In this document: in pieces, positions 43,379 to 52,361 of the stretch | How the letters are laid out: each line of letters opens with the position of its first letter | Position numbering within the stretch: the stretch's first letter is position 1 | Source of the DNA: Streptomyces sp. QL37 | GTDB lineage: Bacteria > Actinomycetota > Actinomycetes > Streptomycetales > Streptomycetaceae | Reading direction: 5' to 3' | Assembly (NCBI RefSeq): GCF_002941025.1 | Contig: NZ_PTJS01000001.1 | Span: 3,348,001-3,412,000 of the forward strand | DNA: 64,000 bases | Notes under the pieces: generated by a model | What the model was told of the DNA's origin: nothing | Databases searched by the model: none | The model's input: the letters and a program-made list of their open reading frames with translations, nothing else | Position numbers and translations under genes: made by a program

Positions 43379-44251
43379 CTAGGGTTTGACGGCGATGCGC
43401 CCCTCGTCCATGCGCAGCAGCAGAAGCTGTTCCCCGGTCTCCTCCAGGAACTCGTCCACCGCCTGGCGTGATCCCTGCCAGTAGCCGTAGTCGTCGATCA
43501 GCAGTACCCCGCCGCTCACCAGACGCCCGTACAGGTGTGTGAGCTCGTGCTTCGTCGACGCGTACCAGTCGGTGTCCAGGCGGAGGATGGAGATCTTCTC
43601 CGGCGCCTGCCCGGGGACGGTGTCCTCGACCTTGCCCTGCACGTAGTGGACGCGGTCCTTCGGGTACGGGACCTGCTCGAACCCGGCCTGTACGTCCTCC
43701 AGGGAGGCCACGGCCCAGATGGGCCGGTCCTTGCCCTGCGCGTCCAGCAGCTCCTGGGCCGGCCTGCCGTCCCGCCGCAGGTCCTCCGCGGTGGGCGGGG
43801 TCATGCCCTCGTACGTGTCGAAGAGGTAGAGGTCGCGCTCCGTCTCCCCGAGCGACAGCAGCGTCCTGGCGCAGGCCTGCATGGAACCGCCGCGCCACAC
43901 ACCGCACTCGACGATGTCACCCGGGATGCCGTGCTTGACGACGTGCCGCGTCGCGAGGACGAAGGCGTTGAGCCGCTCCGGGGAGGTCATCGTGTACGGC
44001 TTGACCGCGCGGATGACGTCCTTCGCCTCGTCGTCGTAGTCCGCGGGGAACTGCGGTGGCTTCTTGGCCGCCGCCTTCCCGGCGGCCGGGGCGGGCGGCT
44101 TCGGCACCACAGCCGGGGAGCCGGTGGGGGCGGAGCGGGGAGCGGGCAGGGTCGCGCGCCTGAGCTGGTATCCGGTGAGTTGCTGAAGGACGCCGTTGAC
44201 GGCGTTGCGCCAAGCCATGGGGCCGGACAGTACGCGCGCTTTGCGGCTCAT
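43379..44251 (-). CDS. TylF/MycF-family class I SAM-dependent methyltransferase
   Basis: A 290-residue protein. After an Ala/Pro/Lys-rich N-terminal 80 residues, the methyltransferase core shows GDIVECGVWRGGSMQACART (SAM site), DLYLFDTYEGMTPP, and ISILRLDTDWYASTKHELTH with metal-binding acidic residues, then GGVLLIDDYGYW. TylF/MycF enzymes are metal-dependent O-methyltransferases of sugars; here the acceptor is probably a sugar or polyol of the wall polymer. The ATG at 44251 has AAAGGTG 4 bases upstream. It lies 11 bp downstream of the stop of the second methyltransferase gene. Confidence 0.87.
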   Translation of the reverse strand: MSRKARVLSGPMAWRNAVNGVLQQLTGYQLRRATLPAPRSAPTGSPAVVPKPPAPAAGKAAAKKPPQFPADYDDEAKDVIRAVKPYTMTSPERLNAFVLATRHVVKHGIPGDIVECGVWRGGSMQACARTLLSLGETERDLYLFDTYEGMTPPTAEDLRRDGRPAQELLDAQGKDRPIWAVASLEDVQAGFEQVPYPKDRVHYVQGKVEDTVPGQAPEKISILRLDTDWYASTKHELTHLYGRLVSGGVLLIDDYGYWQGSRQAVDEFLEETGEQLLLLRMDEGRIAVKP

Positions 44252-44262
44252 GTCACCTTTCG

Positions 44263-45039
44263 TCAACCTGTGGTTGATGGGACCGTACGGGTGTCCGGGC
44301 GCCCGCACCGGTCCCGTCCGTCCAGGGGGCGCGGCAGCGGCACCCGGTCCACCCCACCGGCCCGGTTGGCCCACCACACGGCCGTCTCCCGCACGGCGAG
44401 GTCCGCCAGGCTGTTCTTGAGCCGGGTGACCGGCCGGCGGTGGGGCAGCGGCCGGCGGAAGACACCCACGGAGTCACCCCAGTAGGCGGCCTTGGTGTCG
44501 ATGGAGGCGTAGTCGTGCCAGATGCCGTTGGCGGGCGGGAAGTCCGTGTACGCCTCGCAGAGTTCGAGGCGCGAGTGGGCGGCCATCGCACGGAAGCCGT
44601 CGGGGTAGTAGCGCCAGCAGTCCTGGGCGTCGTGGGCATGGCCGCGCGAGGGTGCCGTGATGAAGGCGTAGCCACCGGGCCTGAGCACCCGGGCGATCTC
44701 CATCATCGACACCCAGAAGAAGGGGATGTGCTCGAACGCCTGGCCCGACAGCACCACATCGGCGCTGCGCGACTTCGCGGGGATCCGGTAGGGCCGCTCC
44801 ATGACCGCGTCGACGTTGGGGCCGTCGAGGACATCGACCCCGAAGTAGTCGATGTCGTGGTCGGCCAGGAGCCCGCGGTGGGTCCGGGTCTGCTTTCCGG
44901 AGACCCGGGAGCCGAGGTCCACGACGCGGTGCCTGCGGGTCCTGGGCAGATACTCCTCGATGCAGAGCTGCATCTGCTCGTAGGCGGACCGGTGCATGAG
45001 CTTCTCCCAACGTTGCCGTGTGCGCGCGCTGTTGAGCAC
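44263..45039 (-). CDS. Methyltransferase type 11-like protein
   Basis: A 258-residue class I methyltransferase. The SAM-binding Gly motif is somewhat atypical (RHRVVDLGSRVSGKQTRTHR) but is followed by YFGVDVLDGPNVDAVM (acidic end of strand 2), ADVVLSGQAFEHIPFFWVSM and ARVLRPGGYAFITAPS, all usual for the family. The last 60 residues are basic and rich in Arg/Pro. The start at 45039 is the longest; an in-frame Met at 44997 (MHRSAYEQMQ) is a possible alternative. It is co-transcribed with the TylF-like gene, so both probably modify the glycopolymer made by the surrounding transferases. The acceptor is unknown. Confidence 0.82.
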   Translation of the reverse strand: MLNSARTRQRWEKLMHRSAYEQMQLCIEEYLPRTRRHRVVDLGSRVSGKQTRTHRGLLADHDIDYFGVDVLDGPNVDAVMERPYRIPAKSRSADVVLSGQAFEHIPFFWVSMMEIARVLRPGGYAFITAPSRGHAHDAQDCWRYYPDGFRAMAAHSRLELCEAYTDFPPANGIWHDYASIDTKAAYWGDSVGVFRRPLPHRRPVTRLKNSLADLAVRETAVWWANRAGGVDRVPLPRPLDGRDRCGRPDTRTVPSTTG

Positions 45040-45088
45040 AACGACGGTGGCGTACGGAGGGAGCGCCCCGTACGGGTGATGCCGGTGT

Positions 45089-47098
45089 TCAGTTCGAACC
45101 CACGGGGAAGACCCTGCGCACCACGCGTTCGGCCGCGTGCCCGTCGTCGTACGGGCAGAAGCGGCGGCGGAACGCGGCGCGCAGCGCGTCGGCGTCCCGG
45201 GACCTCCAGGCTCCGCTCACCAGCACCTCGCGCAGCTCGTCCTCCGTGGTGGCGACCGCCCCGGGAGTGTCTCCCCGGCGGCCGGACAGCAGGTCGACGT
45301 AGGTGCCGCGGGCGGCCCGGTAGGCCTCCCAGTCGGGCACGTAGGTGATGATCGGGCGGTCCAGGCAGGCGTAGTCGAACATCAGGGACGAGTAGTCCGT
45401 GATCAACGCGTCGGCGGCGAGGAAGAGTTCCTCGACGACGCGATGGCCGGTGACGTCGACGACCCGGCCCCCCTCCGCCGTCCCTGCCGACCGCCCGTAG
45501 AAGTAGTGGGCGCGCACCAGCAGCACCCAGCCGGGCCCCAGATCACGCGCGAGCCGCTCCAGGTCGAGCAGCGGCAGGAAGCCCTCCCGGTAGTCGCGGT
45601 GGGTCGGCGCGTACAGCAGCACGGTCGCTCCGGGGGTGATGCCGAGCTCCGCACGGATCTTGCCGGTCTGCTCGTCCGTGGCGTCGCACAGGATGTCGTT
45701 GCGCGGGTACCCGTACGGCAGTTGTTCGTACGAGGACGGGTAGACCCGGTCCCAGATCTCGGTGCTGTGCGGGTTGGCGGAGAGGCTGAAGTCCCACTGG
45801 TCGGCGTGGGCGACGATCCGTTCGAAGCTGACGCCCTTGGTGAGTGCGGGGTACGGGAGCTGGTCCAGGCCCATCGTCTTCAGCGGGGTCCCGTGGTGGG
45901 TCTGGAGGTAGACCTGGCCGGGCCGTTTGGTGAAGCCGCCGGGGAAGCTGGAGTTGTTGACCAGGTACGTCGCGGTGGCCATCGTCCGCCAGTAGGCACG
46001 GGACCCCTCGATGACGTACGGCACACCGGGCGGCATCCGGTCGCGGTGGCGGGAGGAGACGACCCAGACACCGCGGATGTGCGGGACCAGTTCGCGGGCC
46101 TTGGCGTAGACGGCGGCCGGATTGCAGGCGACGCCCCTGTTCCAGTAGGCGCCGTAGACGGCGAGGCGGGGGTCCAGCGGGCGGCGCAGGTCCGCCCGGT
46201 AGAGAGCCCTCATCACCCGGGCACGCAGCGACTTCCTGCCCGCGCGCGCGGAGGCCCGTACCCGGGCGCGCACGGCGCGGACCGCCCCCCTGCCCCGGTG
46301 GGCGGCGTACCGGCCGGGGAGCCCCGCCGCCCGGAAGAAGGCGGCGCGGTCACCCGGGGCGATCCGGCCCGGGTCGTCGAGCACGGCCGTCAGGTGCGCG
46401 GTGCGCGCGGCCGGGATCCGCGGGTCGCCCCCGGTCTCGGCGGTCAGCCGCTCGTAGGCGTCGATGACCGCGAAGTGCGCGCGGCCCGGTGTCGTGGCGA
46501 ACGTGCCGGTACGGCGCACCCGGTGGCGCACGCAGACCCGGTCGAGCGAGGCGAGGGAGCCCGCGTCGCAGGCGAGGAGGTGCGCGCGGTGGACGGGCAC
46601 GACGTCGTCGTACGGGCCCTCGGTGAAGCGGAGCCGGTGGGCGTCCCGGAAGGCGCGGCGGACGATCTGGTTGCGGGCGGCCGGGAGGGCGTCACCCGGC
46701 TCCGCCCTGCCCCACCAGTCGACCCGGTCGTGGCCCAGGCACAGCACGTCGGGCCGGGTCGCCGTCAACCGTGCGGCGATCTCCGCCACCGCCCCGGGGA
46801 GAAGCAGGTCGTCACCGTCGAGGAAGAGCAGATAGGTCCCGCGCGCCGCGTCCGCACCGGCGTTGCGGGCCGCGCCCGTGTCCCAGGGGCCGCCGGGGAC
46901 GAGCACGCGCACCCGGGGGTCCAGCCCGGCGAACTCCCGTGCGATGGCGAGTTCCAGCTCGCCGTCGGGCGCGCAGACCACGACCAGCTCCAGGTCCGCC
47001 CGCCCGCTCTCCGCCGGCGGCTGCCCGGTCACGGACTCCAGGGCCGCCCTCAGGTATCCCTGAACGCGGTGGGCGGACACGACGACGGTGAGCAGCAT
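45089..47098 (-). CDS. Bifunctional GT2 glycosyltransferase / TagF-like phosphotransferase
   Basis: A 669-residue fusion with the same layout as the 33486 gene. The GT2 domain has LLTVVVSAHRVQGYLRAALE, LELVVVCAPDG and YLLFLDGDDLLLPG. The C-terminal domain has VYLQTHHGTPLKTMG, LLYAPTHRDYREGFLPLLDL, and ITDYSSLMFDYACLDRPIIT. Both sites look complete. The ATG at 47098 gives the natural GT2 start. It is divergent from the 47199 gene, with only 100 bp between the starts, so their promoters must be close or overlapping. Together with 33486 it forms the shorter class of these fusions. Confidence 0.88.
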   Translation of the reverse strand: MLLTVVVSAHRVQGYLRAALESVTGQPPAESGRADLELVVVCAPDGELELAIAREFAGLDPRVRVLVPGGPWDTGAARNAGADAARGTYLLFLDGDDLLLPGAVAEIAARLTATRPDVLCLGHDRVDWWGRAEPGDALPAARNQIVRRAFRDAHRLRFTEGPYDDVVPVHRAHLLACDAGSLASLDRVCVRHRVRRTGTFATTPGRAHFAVIDAYERLTAETGGDPRIPAARTAHLTAVLDDPGRIAPGDRAAFFRAAGLPGRYAAHRGRGAVRAVRARVRASARAGRKSLRARVMRALYRADLRRPLDPRLAVYGAYWNRGVACNPAAVYAKARELVPHIRGVWVVSSRHRDRMPPGVPYVIEGSRAYWRTMATATYLVNNSSFPGGFTKRPGQVYLQTHHGTPLKTMGLDQLPYPALTKGVSFERIVAHADQWDFSLSANPHSTEIWDRVYPSSYEQLPYGYPRNDILCDATDEQTGKIRAELGITPGATVLLYAPTHRDYREGFLPLLDLERLARDLGPGWVLLVRAHYFYGRSAGTAEGGRVVDVTGHRVVEELFLAADALITDYSSLMFDYACLDRPIITYVPDWEAYRAARGTYVDLLSGRRGDTPGAVATTEDELREVLVSGAWRSRDADALRAAFRRRFCPYDDGHAAERVVRRVFPVGSN

Positions 47099-47198
47099 GG
47101 CAGCCGAGCGTAATGGTGACCGCACGCCCGGCCCCAGGGCGCGTCACCCGTTCGGGTCAGTGGCGTGACCCGGGGAGCTCCCCCGGGTTGAGCCGTTC

Positions 47199-50100
47199 AT
47201 GAAGCCACTCCTCAGCGTCGTCGTCCCGGTGCACAACGTCGAGGACTATCTGGAGGAGTGCCTTCTCTCGCTGGCCGGGCAGTCCCTGAAGGACATCGAG
47301 GTGGTGCTCGTCGACGACGGCTCGACGGACGGGAGCCGCCGGATCGCGGAGGGCTTCGCCGCCCGGGACGACCGCTTCCGCTGCGTCCACCAGCCCAACG
47401 CGGGCCTGAGCGCCGCCCGCAACACGGGGATCTCCCGGACCACCGGCGGAGTGCCCTACCTGGCGTTCGCCGACAGCGACGACGTCCTCGTCCCCGACGC
47501 GTACGAACGGATGCTGGCGTCCCTGGAGTCGACCGGCTCGGATCTGGCGACGGGCAACGTGTGGCGGCTCAACGAGCAAGGAAGGCAGCAGGCCTGGCAG
47601 TACCGCTGGCTGACCGCCGACCGCCTCCGCACCCACATCACCCGCGACGCCCGGCTGCTGGCCGACCGCGTCGCCTGGAACAAGGTCTTCCGGCGCTCCT
47701 TCTGGGACCGGCACGCGTTCTCCTTCCCGGTCGGCAAGCTCTACGAGGACACCCCGGTGATGATCCCGGCGCACTACCTCGCCGGGGCGGTGGACGTGCT
47801 GCGCGAGCACGTCTACTACTGGCGCGTGCGGGAGGGTTCGATCACCCGGCGGCGTACGGACGTCCGGGGCGTCCGGGACCGGATCGCCGCCTGTGAGCAG
47901 GTCAGTGCCTTCCTCGCGGACCGCGACGCGGCACAGCGGCTGCGCTACGACGCCTCGTGCCTGCGCGACGACTTCGTCTACTTCCTGGAGGGGCTGCCGA
48001 TGGGCGGGCCCGCCTACCGCTCCGCGTTCATGGCCGACGCGGGCGCCTTCCTCGACCGGGCGGGCGACGCGGCCCTGGCCGGGCTGCCCGCCGAGGCGCG
48101 TATCCGCTGGCAGCTGGTGCGTGAGCGCCGCCTCGACGAACTGCTGGCGGTCCTGGAGTCCGAACGGGCCAACGGGACGGGCACGTTCGCGGTCGCGGGC
48201 CTGCCGGGAAGGCGACGCGCCGTGCACCCGGGGACCGACGGCAGCGTCTCGGCGCGCCTCGGCAGGGGCGATCTGCCCGCCGTGGCACGGCTGGTGGAGT
48301 CGTCGTGGGGTGAGGACGGCAGGCTGCGGCTGCGCGGATACGCGTACATCCGCAACCTCCCTGCCCGGGTGGCCCGGCACTCGCTGAAGGCGGGCCTGGT
48401 GCGGGAGGCGGGTGGCGGACGGCCGCGGCCCGTCCAGGTGCGCACGGTCCGGACGGACCGTGCGACCGCCGACTCCGGTCAGGAGCTGCACCGCTACGAC
48501 TACGCGGGCTTCGAGATGGTCCTCGACCCCGGGCGGCTGGGGCCTGGCAACTGGCTGGTGGGCGTGGTGGTGGCCGGCCACGGCGTCGTACGGCGGGCGG
48601 CGGTGCGGGCCGTGGAGGCGGCGGCCGCGCAGCCGCTGGTCCACGACCTGGGCGGCGGACGGCGCGCGGTGCTCGGCTACCGGGACGGCCGGCTGGAGCT
48701 GGCCGTGTCCCGGCTGCCCGCGGTGGCCACCGGCCACGACGGCGGACCGGACGCCCTGGAGCTGAGCGGCAGGCTGTACGGGGACGCCCGGCCGACGGCC
48801 CTCGTCCTGACCCGCGAGGGGGGCACGGAGCACGTCTGCCCGGTGCGGCGCGGCGACGGGCACGGCTTCAGCGCCCTGATCCCGCTCGGGGCGCTCGCCG
48901 CGGAGGCGGCACCGGCCCCCGGAGGGCCCCATGAGCCCGCCCCGGGGCCCGGGGAGCGGTGGCGGGTGTCCCTCCTGACCGACGGCGTGCGTGTGCCGCT
49001 CGCCGCCGCCCCGGACCTGCCGCCGCCCGCCTTCGCGGACGCGGCGGGCCACCTGGTGGTGGACGTGTCCGGGGCACCGCGTGTGGACCGCGCCGGATCC
49101 GCTCCGGACGGTGGGCTGCGCGTCGACGGGACCGGGACCGGCGCACTCGAACTGCGGCACAGCGCCCTCGGGGAGACGGTTGCCGTCCCCGCCGAAAGGG
49201 ACGAGGACCGCTTCGCCGCCGTGTTCGCGACGCCGCCCCGCGAGGGCGTCTGGGAGGTGTACCTGGACGGCCGGCCCGTGCGCGTGGGGGCGGCGCTCGC
49301 CCCTCTTCTCCCGGTGAACGCCCCGGGTGACCGCTTCCGTCTCGACCGCCGTCACGGTGACCGGCTGACCGTGCACTGCGCGCCGGCGCTCGACGACGCG
49401 GAGCGGAGCGCGTACAGCCAGGGGCTTCTGCGGACGGCGCACCACCCGGCGCAGCGCCGGCTGCCGCTCCGGGACGTCGTGCTCTACTCCGGGGAGGGCT
49501 CCCCGCGCGCCGTGCACGCCGAGCTCGTGCGCCGGGGCACCGATGCCGAGCACCTGTGGGTCACCGACGGCTCCCCGGAGGCCGCGGCCCGCGTCCCGGC
49601 CACGGCGACCCCTGTCGTGGCGCACAGCACCGCCTGGTACGAGGCACTGGCGCGGGCCCGCCGGATCGTGGCGTCAGGTCAGCTGCCCGTCTGGTTCGAG
49701 CGCCGCCCGGACCAGACGGTCGTACAGACCTGGCCCAACTCCCCGCTCGGCCGGTTCGGCCTGGACCTCACCGGCACCCTGTACGCCGACCACCAGCATC
49801 TCGCCACGCTGGAGCACCGCTCCGCCCAGTGGTCGGTCCTGGTCTCCCCCAGCGCCTTCGCCACCCCGCATCTCCGCCGCGCCCTGGCCTACAGGGGCGA
49901 GGTGCTGGAGGCGGGCTCCCCGGCCGACGACCTGCTGTTCGCGCCCGGCCGGGACAGGGCGGCCGAGCGGGTACGCCGGCGGCTGGGCATTCCGGAGGGC
50001 CACCGTGTGGTGCTGTACGCGCCGACGTACCGCGACCACCTCGCCCATCCGGCGGCCGTCGTCCCCACCGGCTCCTCCCCCCTGTACCGCTGGGATCCGG

Positions 50101-50618
50101 CGCTCGACCTGCCCGCACTGGCGGGGTCGCTGGACGGCGGCACCACCGTGCTGGTCCGCAGGCACCCCCGGGTGACGGGCGGCGTCCCGGCGCACCCCGC
50201 CCTGCGTGATGTGTCCACGCACCCGGACTCCACCGAGCTCCTGCTGATCGCCGATGTGCTGGTCACCGACTACTCGGGGCTGGCGTTCGGCTTCGCGCAC
50301 ACCGGCCGTCCGATGCTCTTCCACACGTACGACCTCGATCATTACCGGGACACCGTGCGCGGCTTCTGCCTGGACTTCGAGACCCGGGCCCCGGGGCCGC
50401 TGCTCGCCACCACCCAGGAGGTGGCTCGGGCGCTGCGCGCCGCGCCGGCTCCGGCGGGCGTCCACGCGGAGGCGTACGAGAGCTTCCGGCGCGACTACTG
50501 CGGGCCCGCCGACGGCGCCGCCGCCCGCCGTGTCGCGGACCGGCTGCTCGGAGAGGGCCCCGGGTCACCGCGCCTCGTCGGGCCGCGTGACGCCGGAGCG
50601 CGCCCCGTCAGGCCCTGA
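47199..50618 (+). CDS. Large GT2 / TagF-like protein with altered transferase active site
   Basis: A 1139-residue paralogue of the 39828 protein. The GT2 domain is intact (LLSVVVPVHNVEDYLEECLL, VVLVDDGSTDGSRRIA, FADSDDVLVPDA). The central beta-rich region is followed by a TagF-like domain in which key residues differ. The catalytic His motif (TWHGTPLKR in paralogues) reads TWPNSPLGR at about residue 846, so the His is Pro. The TDYSSLMFD motif reads TDYSGLAFGF. Other blocks are kept: VVLYAPTYRDHLAHPAAV, VRRHPRVTGG and GRPMLFHTYDLDHYRDTVRG. The sugar-transfer half should work, while the phosphotransferase half is probably inactive or has a new role. The 3' end lies in a 15-bp repeat array shared with the convergent TetR gene. 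Confidence 0.87.
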   Translation: MKPLLSVVVPVHNVEDYLEECLLSLAGQSLKDIEVVLVDDGSTDGSRRIAEGFAARDDRFRCVHQPNAGLSAARNTGISRTTGGVPYLAFADSDDVLVPDAYERMLASLESTGSDLATGNVWRLNEQGRQQAWQYRWLTADRLRTHITRDARLLADRVAWNKVFRRSFWDRHAFSFPVGKLYEDTPVMIPAHYLAGAVDVLREHVYYWRVREGSITRRRTDVRGVRDRIAACEQVSAFLADRDAAQRLRYDASCLRDDFVYFLEGLPMGGPAYRSAFMADAGAFLDRAGDAALAGLPAEARIRWQLVRERRLDELLAVLESERANGTGTFAVAGLPGRRRAVHPGTDGSVSARLGRGDLPAVARLVESSWGEDGRLRLRGYAYIRNLPARVARHSLKAGLVREAGGGRPRPVQVRTVRTDRATADSGQELHRYDYAGFEMVLDPGRLGPGNWLVGVVVAGHGVVRRAAVRAVEAAAAQPLVHDLGGGRRAVLGYRDGRLELAVSRLPAVATGHDGGPDALELSGRLYGDARPTALVLTREGGTEHVCPVRRGDGHGFSALIPLGALAAEAAPAPGGPHEPAPGPGERWRVSLLTDGVRVPLAAAPDLPPPAFADAAGHLVVDVSGAPRVDRAGSAPDGGLRVDGTGTGALELRHSALGETVAVPAERDEDRFAAVFATPPREGVWEVYLDGRPVRVGAALAPLLPVNAPGDRFRLDRRHGDRLTVHCAPALDDAERSAYSQGLLRTAHHPAQRRLPLRDVVLYSGEGSPRAVHAELVRRGTDAEHLWVTDGSPEAAARVPATATPVVAHSTAWYEALARARRIVASGQLPVWFERRPDQTVVQTWPNSPLGRFGLDLTGTLYADHQHLATLEHRSAQWSVLVSPSAFATPHLRRALAYRGEVLEAGSPADDLLFAPGRDRAAERVRRRLGIPEGHRVVLYAPTYRDHLAHPAAVVPTGSSPLYRWDPALDLPALAGSLDGGTTVLVRRHPRVTGGVPAHPALRDVSTHPDSTELLLIADVLVTDYSGLAFGFAHTGRPMLFHTYDLDHYRDTVRGFCLDFETRAPGPLLATTQEVARALRAAPAPAGVHAEAYESFRRDYCGPADGAAARRVADRLLGEGPGSPRLVGPRDAGARPVRP

Positions 50619-50683
50619 GCCGTCAGGGCATGAGCGCTGTCAGTGCCTGAGCTGTCAGGGCTTGAACGGTCAGGCCTTGAGTG
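50607..50683. repeat. Five-copy 15-17-bp repeat spanning two convergent stop codons
   Basis: Five degenerate units beginning GTCAG (50607, 50622, 50639, 50654, 50669; consensus GTCAGGSCYTGAGC) cover the last codons and stop of the 47199 gene and the stop of the TetR gene. The stop codons of both genes are built from the repeat (TGA on one strand, TCA on the other). Confidence 0.85.
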
Positions 50684-51275
50684 CCCGGACCGCCGAGGCC
50701 GCGAGGTCGTCCAGGTATCCCTTGGGCAGGTCCCCCCGGACCACGACGAGGCGCCAGTACAGCGGGCCGACGATGAGGTCCAGCGCCCGGTCGGGATCGC
50801 TGCCCTCGGGCAGCTCGCCGCGTGCCACCGCCGCCCGTACGACCACGGCGGCCACCCCCTGCTGCTGGTCCAGCAGGGCCGCCTTGATGGCGTCGGAGAT
50901 CTCCGGGTTGCGGGCCGCCTCGACCAGCAGGTCGGGGATCACCTGCGAGGCGACGGGGTGGCGCAGGGCGTACGCGGCCAGTTCCAGCACGGCGCGCACG
51001 TCCCCGTACAGCGAACCCGTGGCGGGCGCCGGCATGCCCTGCGCGGCGACGGCCGCGACCAGGTCGAGGACGAGGTGCAGCTTGGACTTCCAGCGGCGGT
51101 ACACGGCGGTCTTGCCCACCCCCGCGCGCCGGGCGATGCCCTCGATCGACATCCGTGCGAATCCCACGGCGGCCAGCTCCTCGAAGACGGCGCCGCGGAT
51201 CGCGTCGGTCACGTCCTCCCGCAGCACCGCGGCACCTGCCGGGGTGCGGCGCCCGGTTCGCCGTTGGGTGGTCAT
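50670..51275 (-). CDS. TetR-family transcriptional regulator
   Basis: A 201-residue regulator. The N-terminal helix-turn-helix is IRGAVFEELAAVGFARMSIE followed by GIARRAGVGKTAVYRRWKSK, close to the TetR consensus. The C-terminal domain (about 80-200) has the TetR_C-like segment found in actinobacterial exporters' regulators, ending in LYWRLVVVRGDLPKGY. The ATG at 51275 is the natural start. It is divergent from the TagGH-type exporter genes with a 141-bp shared promoter region, so regulation of the exporter (and of itself) is the simplest reading. The ligand is unknown. Confidence 0.9.
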   Translation of the reverse strand: MTTQRRTGRRTPAGAAVLREDVTDAIRGAVFEELAAVGFARMSIEGIARRAGVGKTAVYRRWKSKLHLVLDLVAAVAAQGMPAPATGSLYGDVRAVLELAAYALRHPVASQVIPDLLVEAARNPEISDAIKAALLDQQQGVAAVVVRAAVARGELPEGSDPDRALDLIVGPLYWRLVVVRGDLPKGYLDDLAASAVRALKA

Positions 51276-51416
51276 GGCCCGAATGATAGACCGTAACGAC
51301 GAAACGGTTGCGTTGCGACGTACAAACGTCCTACTCTCAGCGTTGCGACGATACGGTCCCGTCCCATCGAGCCGGATCTGTCCGCCCCGATCCCCCGCCC
51401 CCCGTCGAAAGCGACC
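51276..51416. promoter_or_regulatory. TetR/exporter divergent promoter with operator-like repeats
   Basis: ACCGT (51290-51294) and ACGGT (51304-51308) form an inverted repeat with a 9-bp spacer. GTTGCGAC occurs at 51312 and again at 51342. TTGCGT (51308-51313) and TACTCT (51332-51337), 18 bp apart, could be the plus-strand -35/-10 boxes. The inverted repeat would then overlap the -35, as expected for repression. Confidence 0.4.
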
Positions 51417-52361
51417 GTGGTGAGCCAGACAGCAGCCCCGCCGGCCCCGGTGGACACCGCATCTCCAGCCCCCCTCCTCCCCGTGTACGAACCCGGCGAG
51501 CTGGCCGCCCTCGCGGCCCGGCACGGGCTGACCGTCAGCGGGGCGCGGCCCACGCTCGGCGCGTACGTCCGGCAGCTCTGGGGGCGGAGGCACTTCATCA
51601 CGGCCTTCGCCACGGCCAAGCTGACCGCGCAGTACAGCCAGGCGAAGCTCGGCCAGATCTGGCAGATCATGACCCCGCTGCTCAACGCGACGGTCTACTA
51701 CTTCATCTTCGGCGTCCTGATGAACACCAAGCACGGGGTCCCCGACTACGTGCCGTTCCTCGTCACCGGCGTCTTCATCTGGACCTTCACCGCCAGCTCG
51801 ATCACGGCCGGCACCCGGGCGATCAGCGGCAACACCGGACTCGTCCGGGCCCTGCACTTCCCGCGCGCCTCCCTGCCGATCGCCCTGGCCATCCAGCAGC
51901 TCCAGCAACTGCTCTTCTCGCTGGGCGCGCTCTTCCTGATCCTCCTCGTGTTCGGCCAGTACCCGCGGCCGTCCTGGCTGCTCGCGGTCCCCGCGCTCGC
52001 CCTTCAGGCCCTGTTCAACACCGGCATCTCGATGGTCATGGCCAGGCTGGCCGCCAAGACCCCCGACATCGCCCAGCTGACGCCCTTCATCCTGCGCACC
52101 TGGATGTACGCCTCGGGCGTCATGTGGAGCCTCGACACCCTGCTCACCGCCGACCGGGTGCCGCGGCTCGTCCTGCTGGCACTGGAGTGCAACCCGGCGG
52201 CCATCTACATCGACCTGATGCGCTACGCCCTGATCGACAGCTTCACCGGCGCGCAGCTGCCCCCGCACGTGTGGGCCCTCGCGACGGCCTGGGCGCTCGT
52301 CTGCGGCATCGGCGGTTTCGTGTACTTCTGGAAGGCCGAGGAGAGGTACGGACGTGGCTGA
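51417..52361 (+). CDS. ABC-2-type permease of polysaccharide/teichoic-acid exporter (TagG-like)
   Basis: A 314-residue membrane protein. After a 65-residue cytoplasmic N-terminus there are six hydrophobic helices. The amphipathic entry and first helix contain FATAKLTAQYSQAKLGQIWQ and LLNATVYYFIFGVLM, the TagG/KpsM/RfbA signature. NPAAIYIDLMRYALID is the conserved loop before the last helices. It should form the channel that moves undecaprenyl-linked polymer across the membrane with the ATPase encoded next. GTG at 51417 or 51420 are both possible starts. It overlaps the ATPase gene by 8 bases and follows the TetR operator region. Confidence 0.92.
   Translation: MVSQTAAPPAPVDTASPAPLLPVYEPGELAALAARHGLTVSGARPTLGAYVRQLWGRRHFITAFATAKLTAQYSQAKLGQIWQIMTPLLNATVYYFIFGVLMNTKHGVPDYVPFLVTGVFIWTFTASSITAGTRAISGNTGLVRALHFPRASLPIALAIQQLQQLLFSLGALFLILLVFGQYPRPSWLLAVPALALQALFNTGISMVMARLAAKTPDIAQLTPFILRTWMYASGVMWSLDTLLTADRVPRLVLLALECNPAAIYIDLMRYALIDSFTGAQLPPHVWALATAWALVCGIGGFVYFWKAEERYGRG

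Noticed and set aside
44263..44277. TCAACCTGTGGTTGA palindrome at the end of the methyltransferase gene as an operator or terminator
   Set aside because: The stem is only 5 bp, it overlaps the stop codon, and the next gene starts 12 bp further on, so it is likely chance.
47157..49625. An 822-codon open frame antisense to the GT2/TagF gene, and many similar long antisense frames across the window
   Set aside because: In DNA of about 72% GC stop codons are rare in several frames. The translations are Arg/Gly/Pro/Ala-rich without domain features, while the opposite strand codes for clear families.
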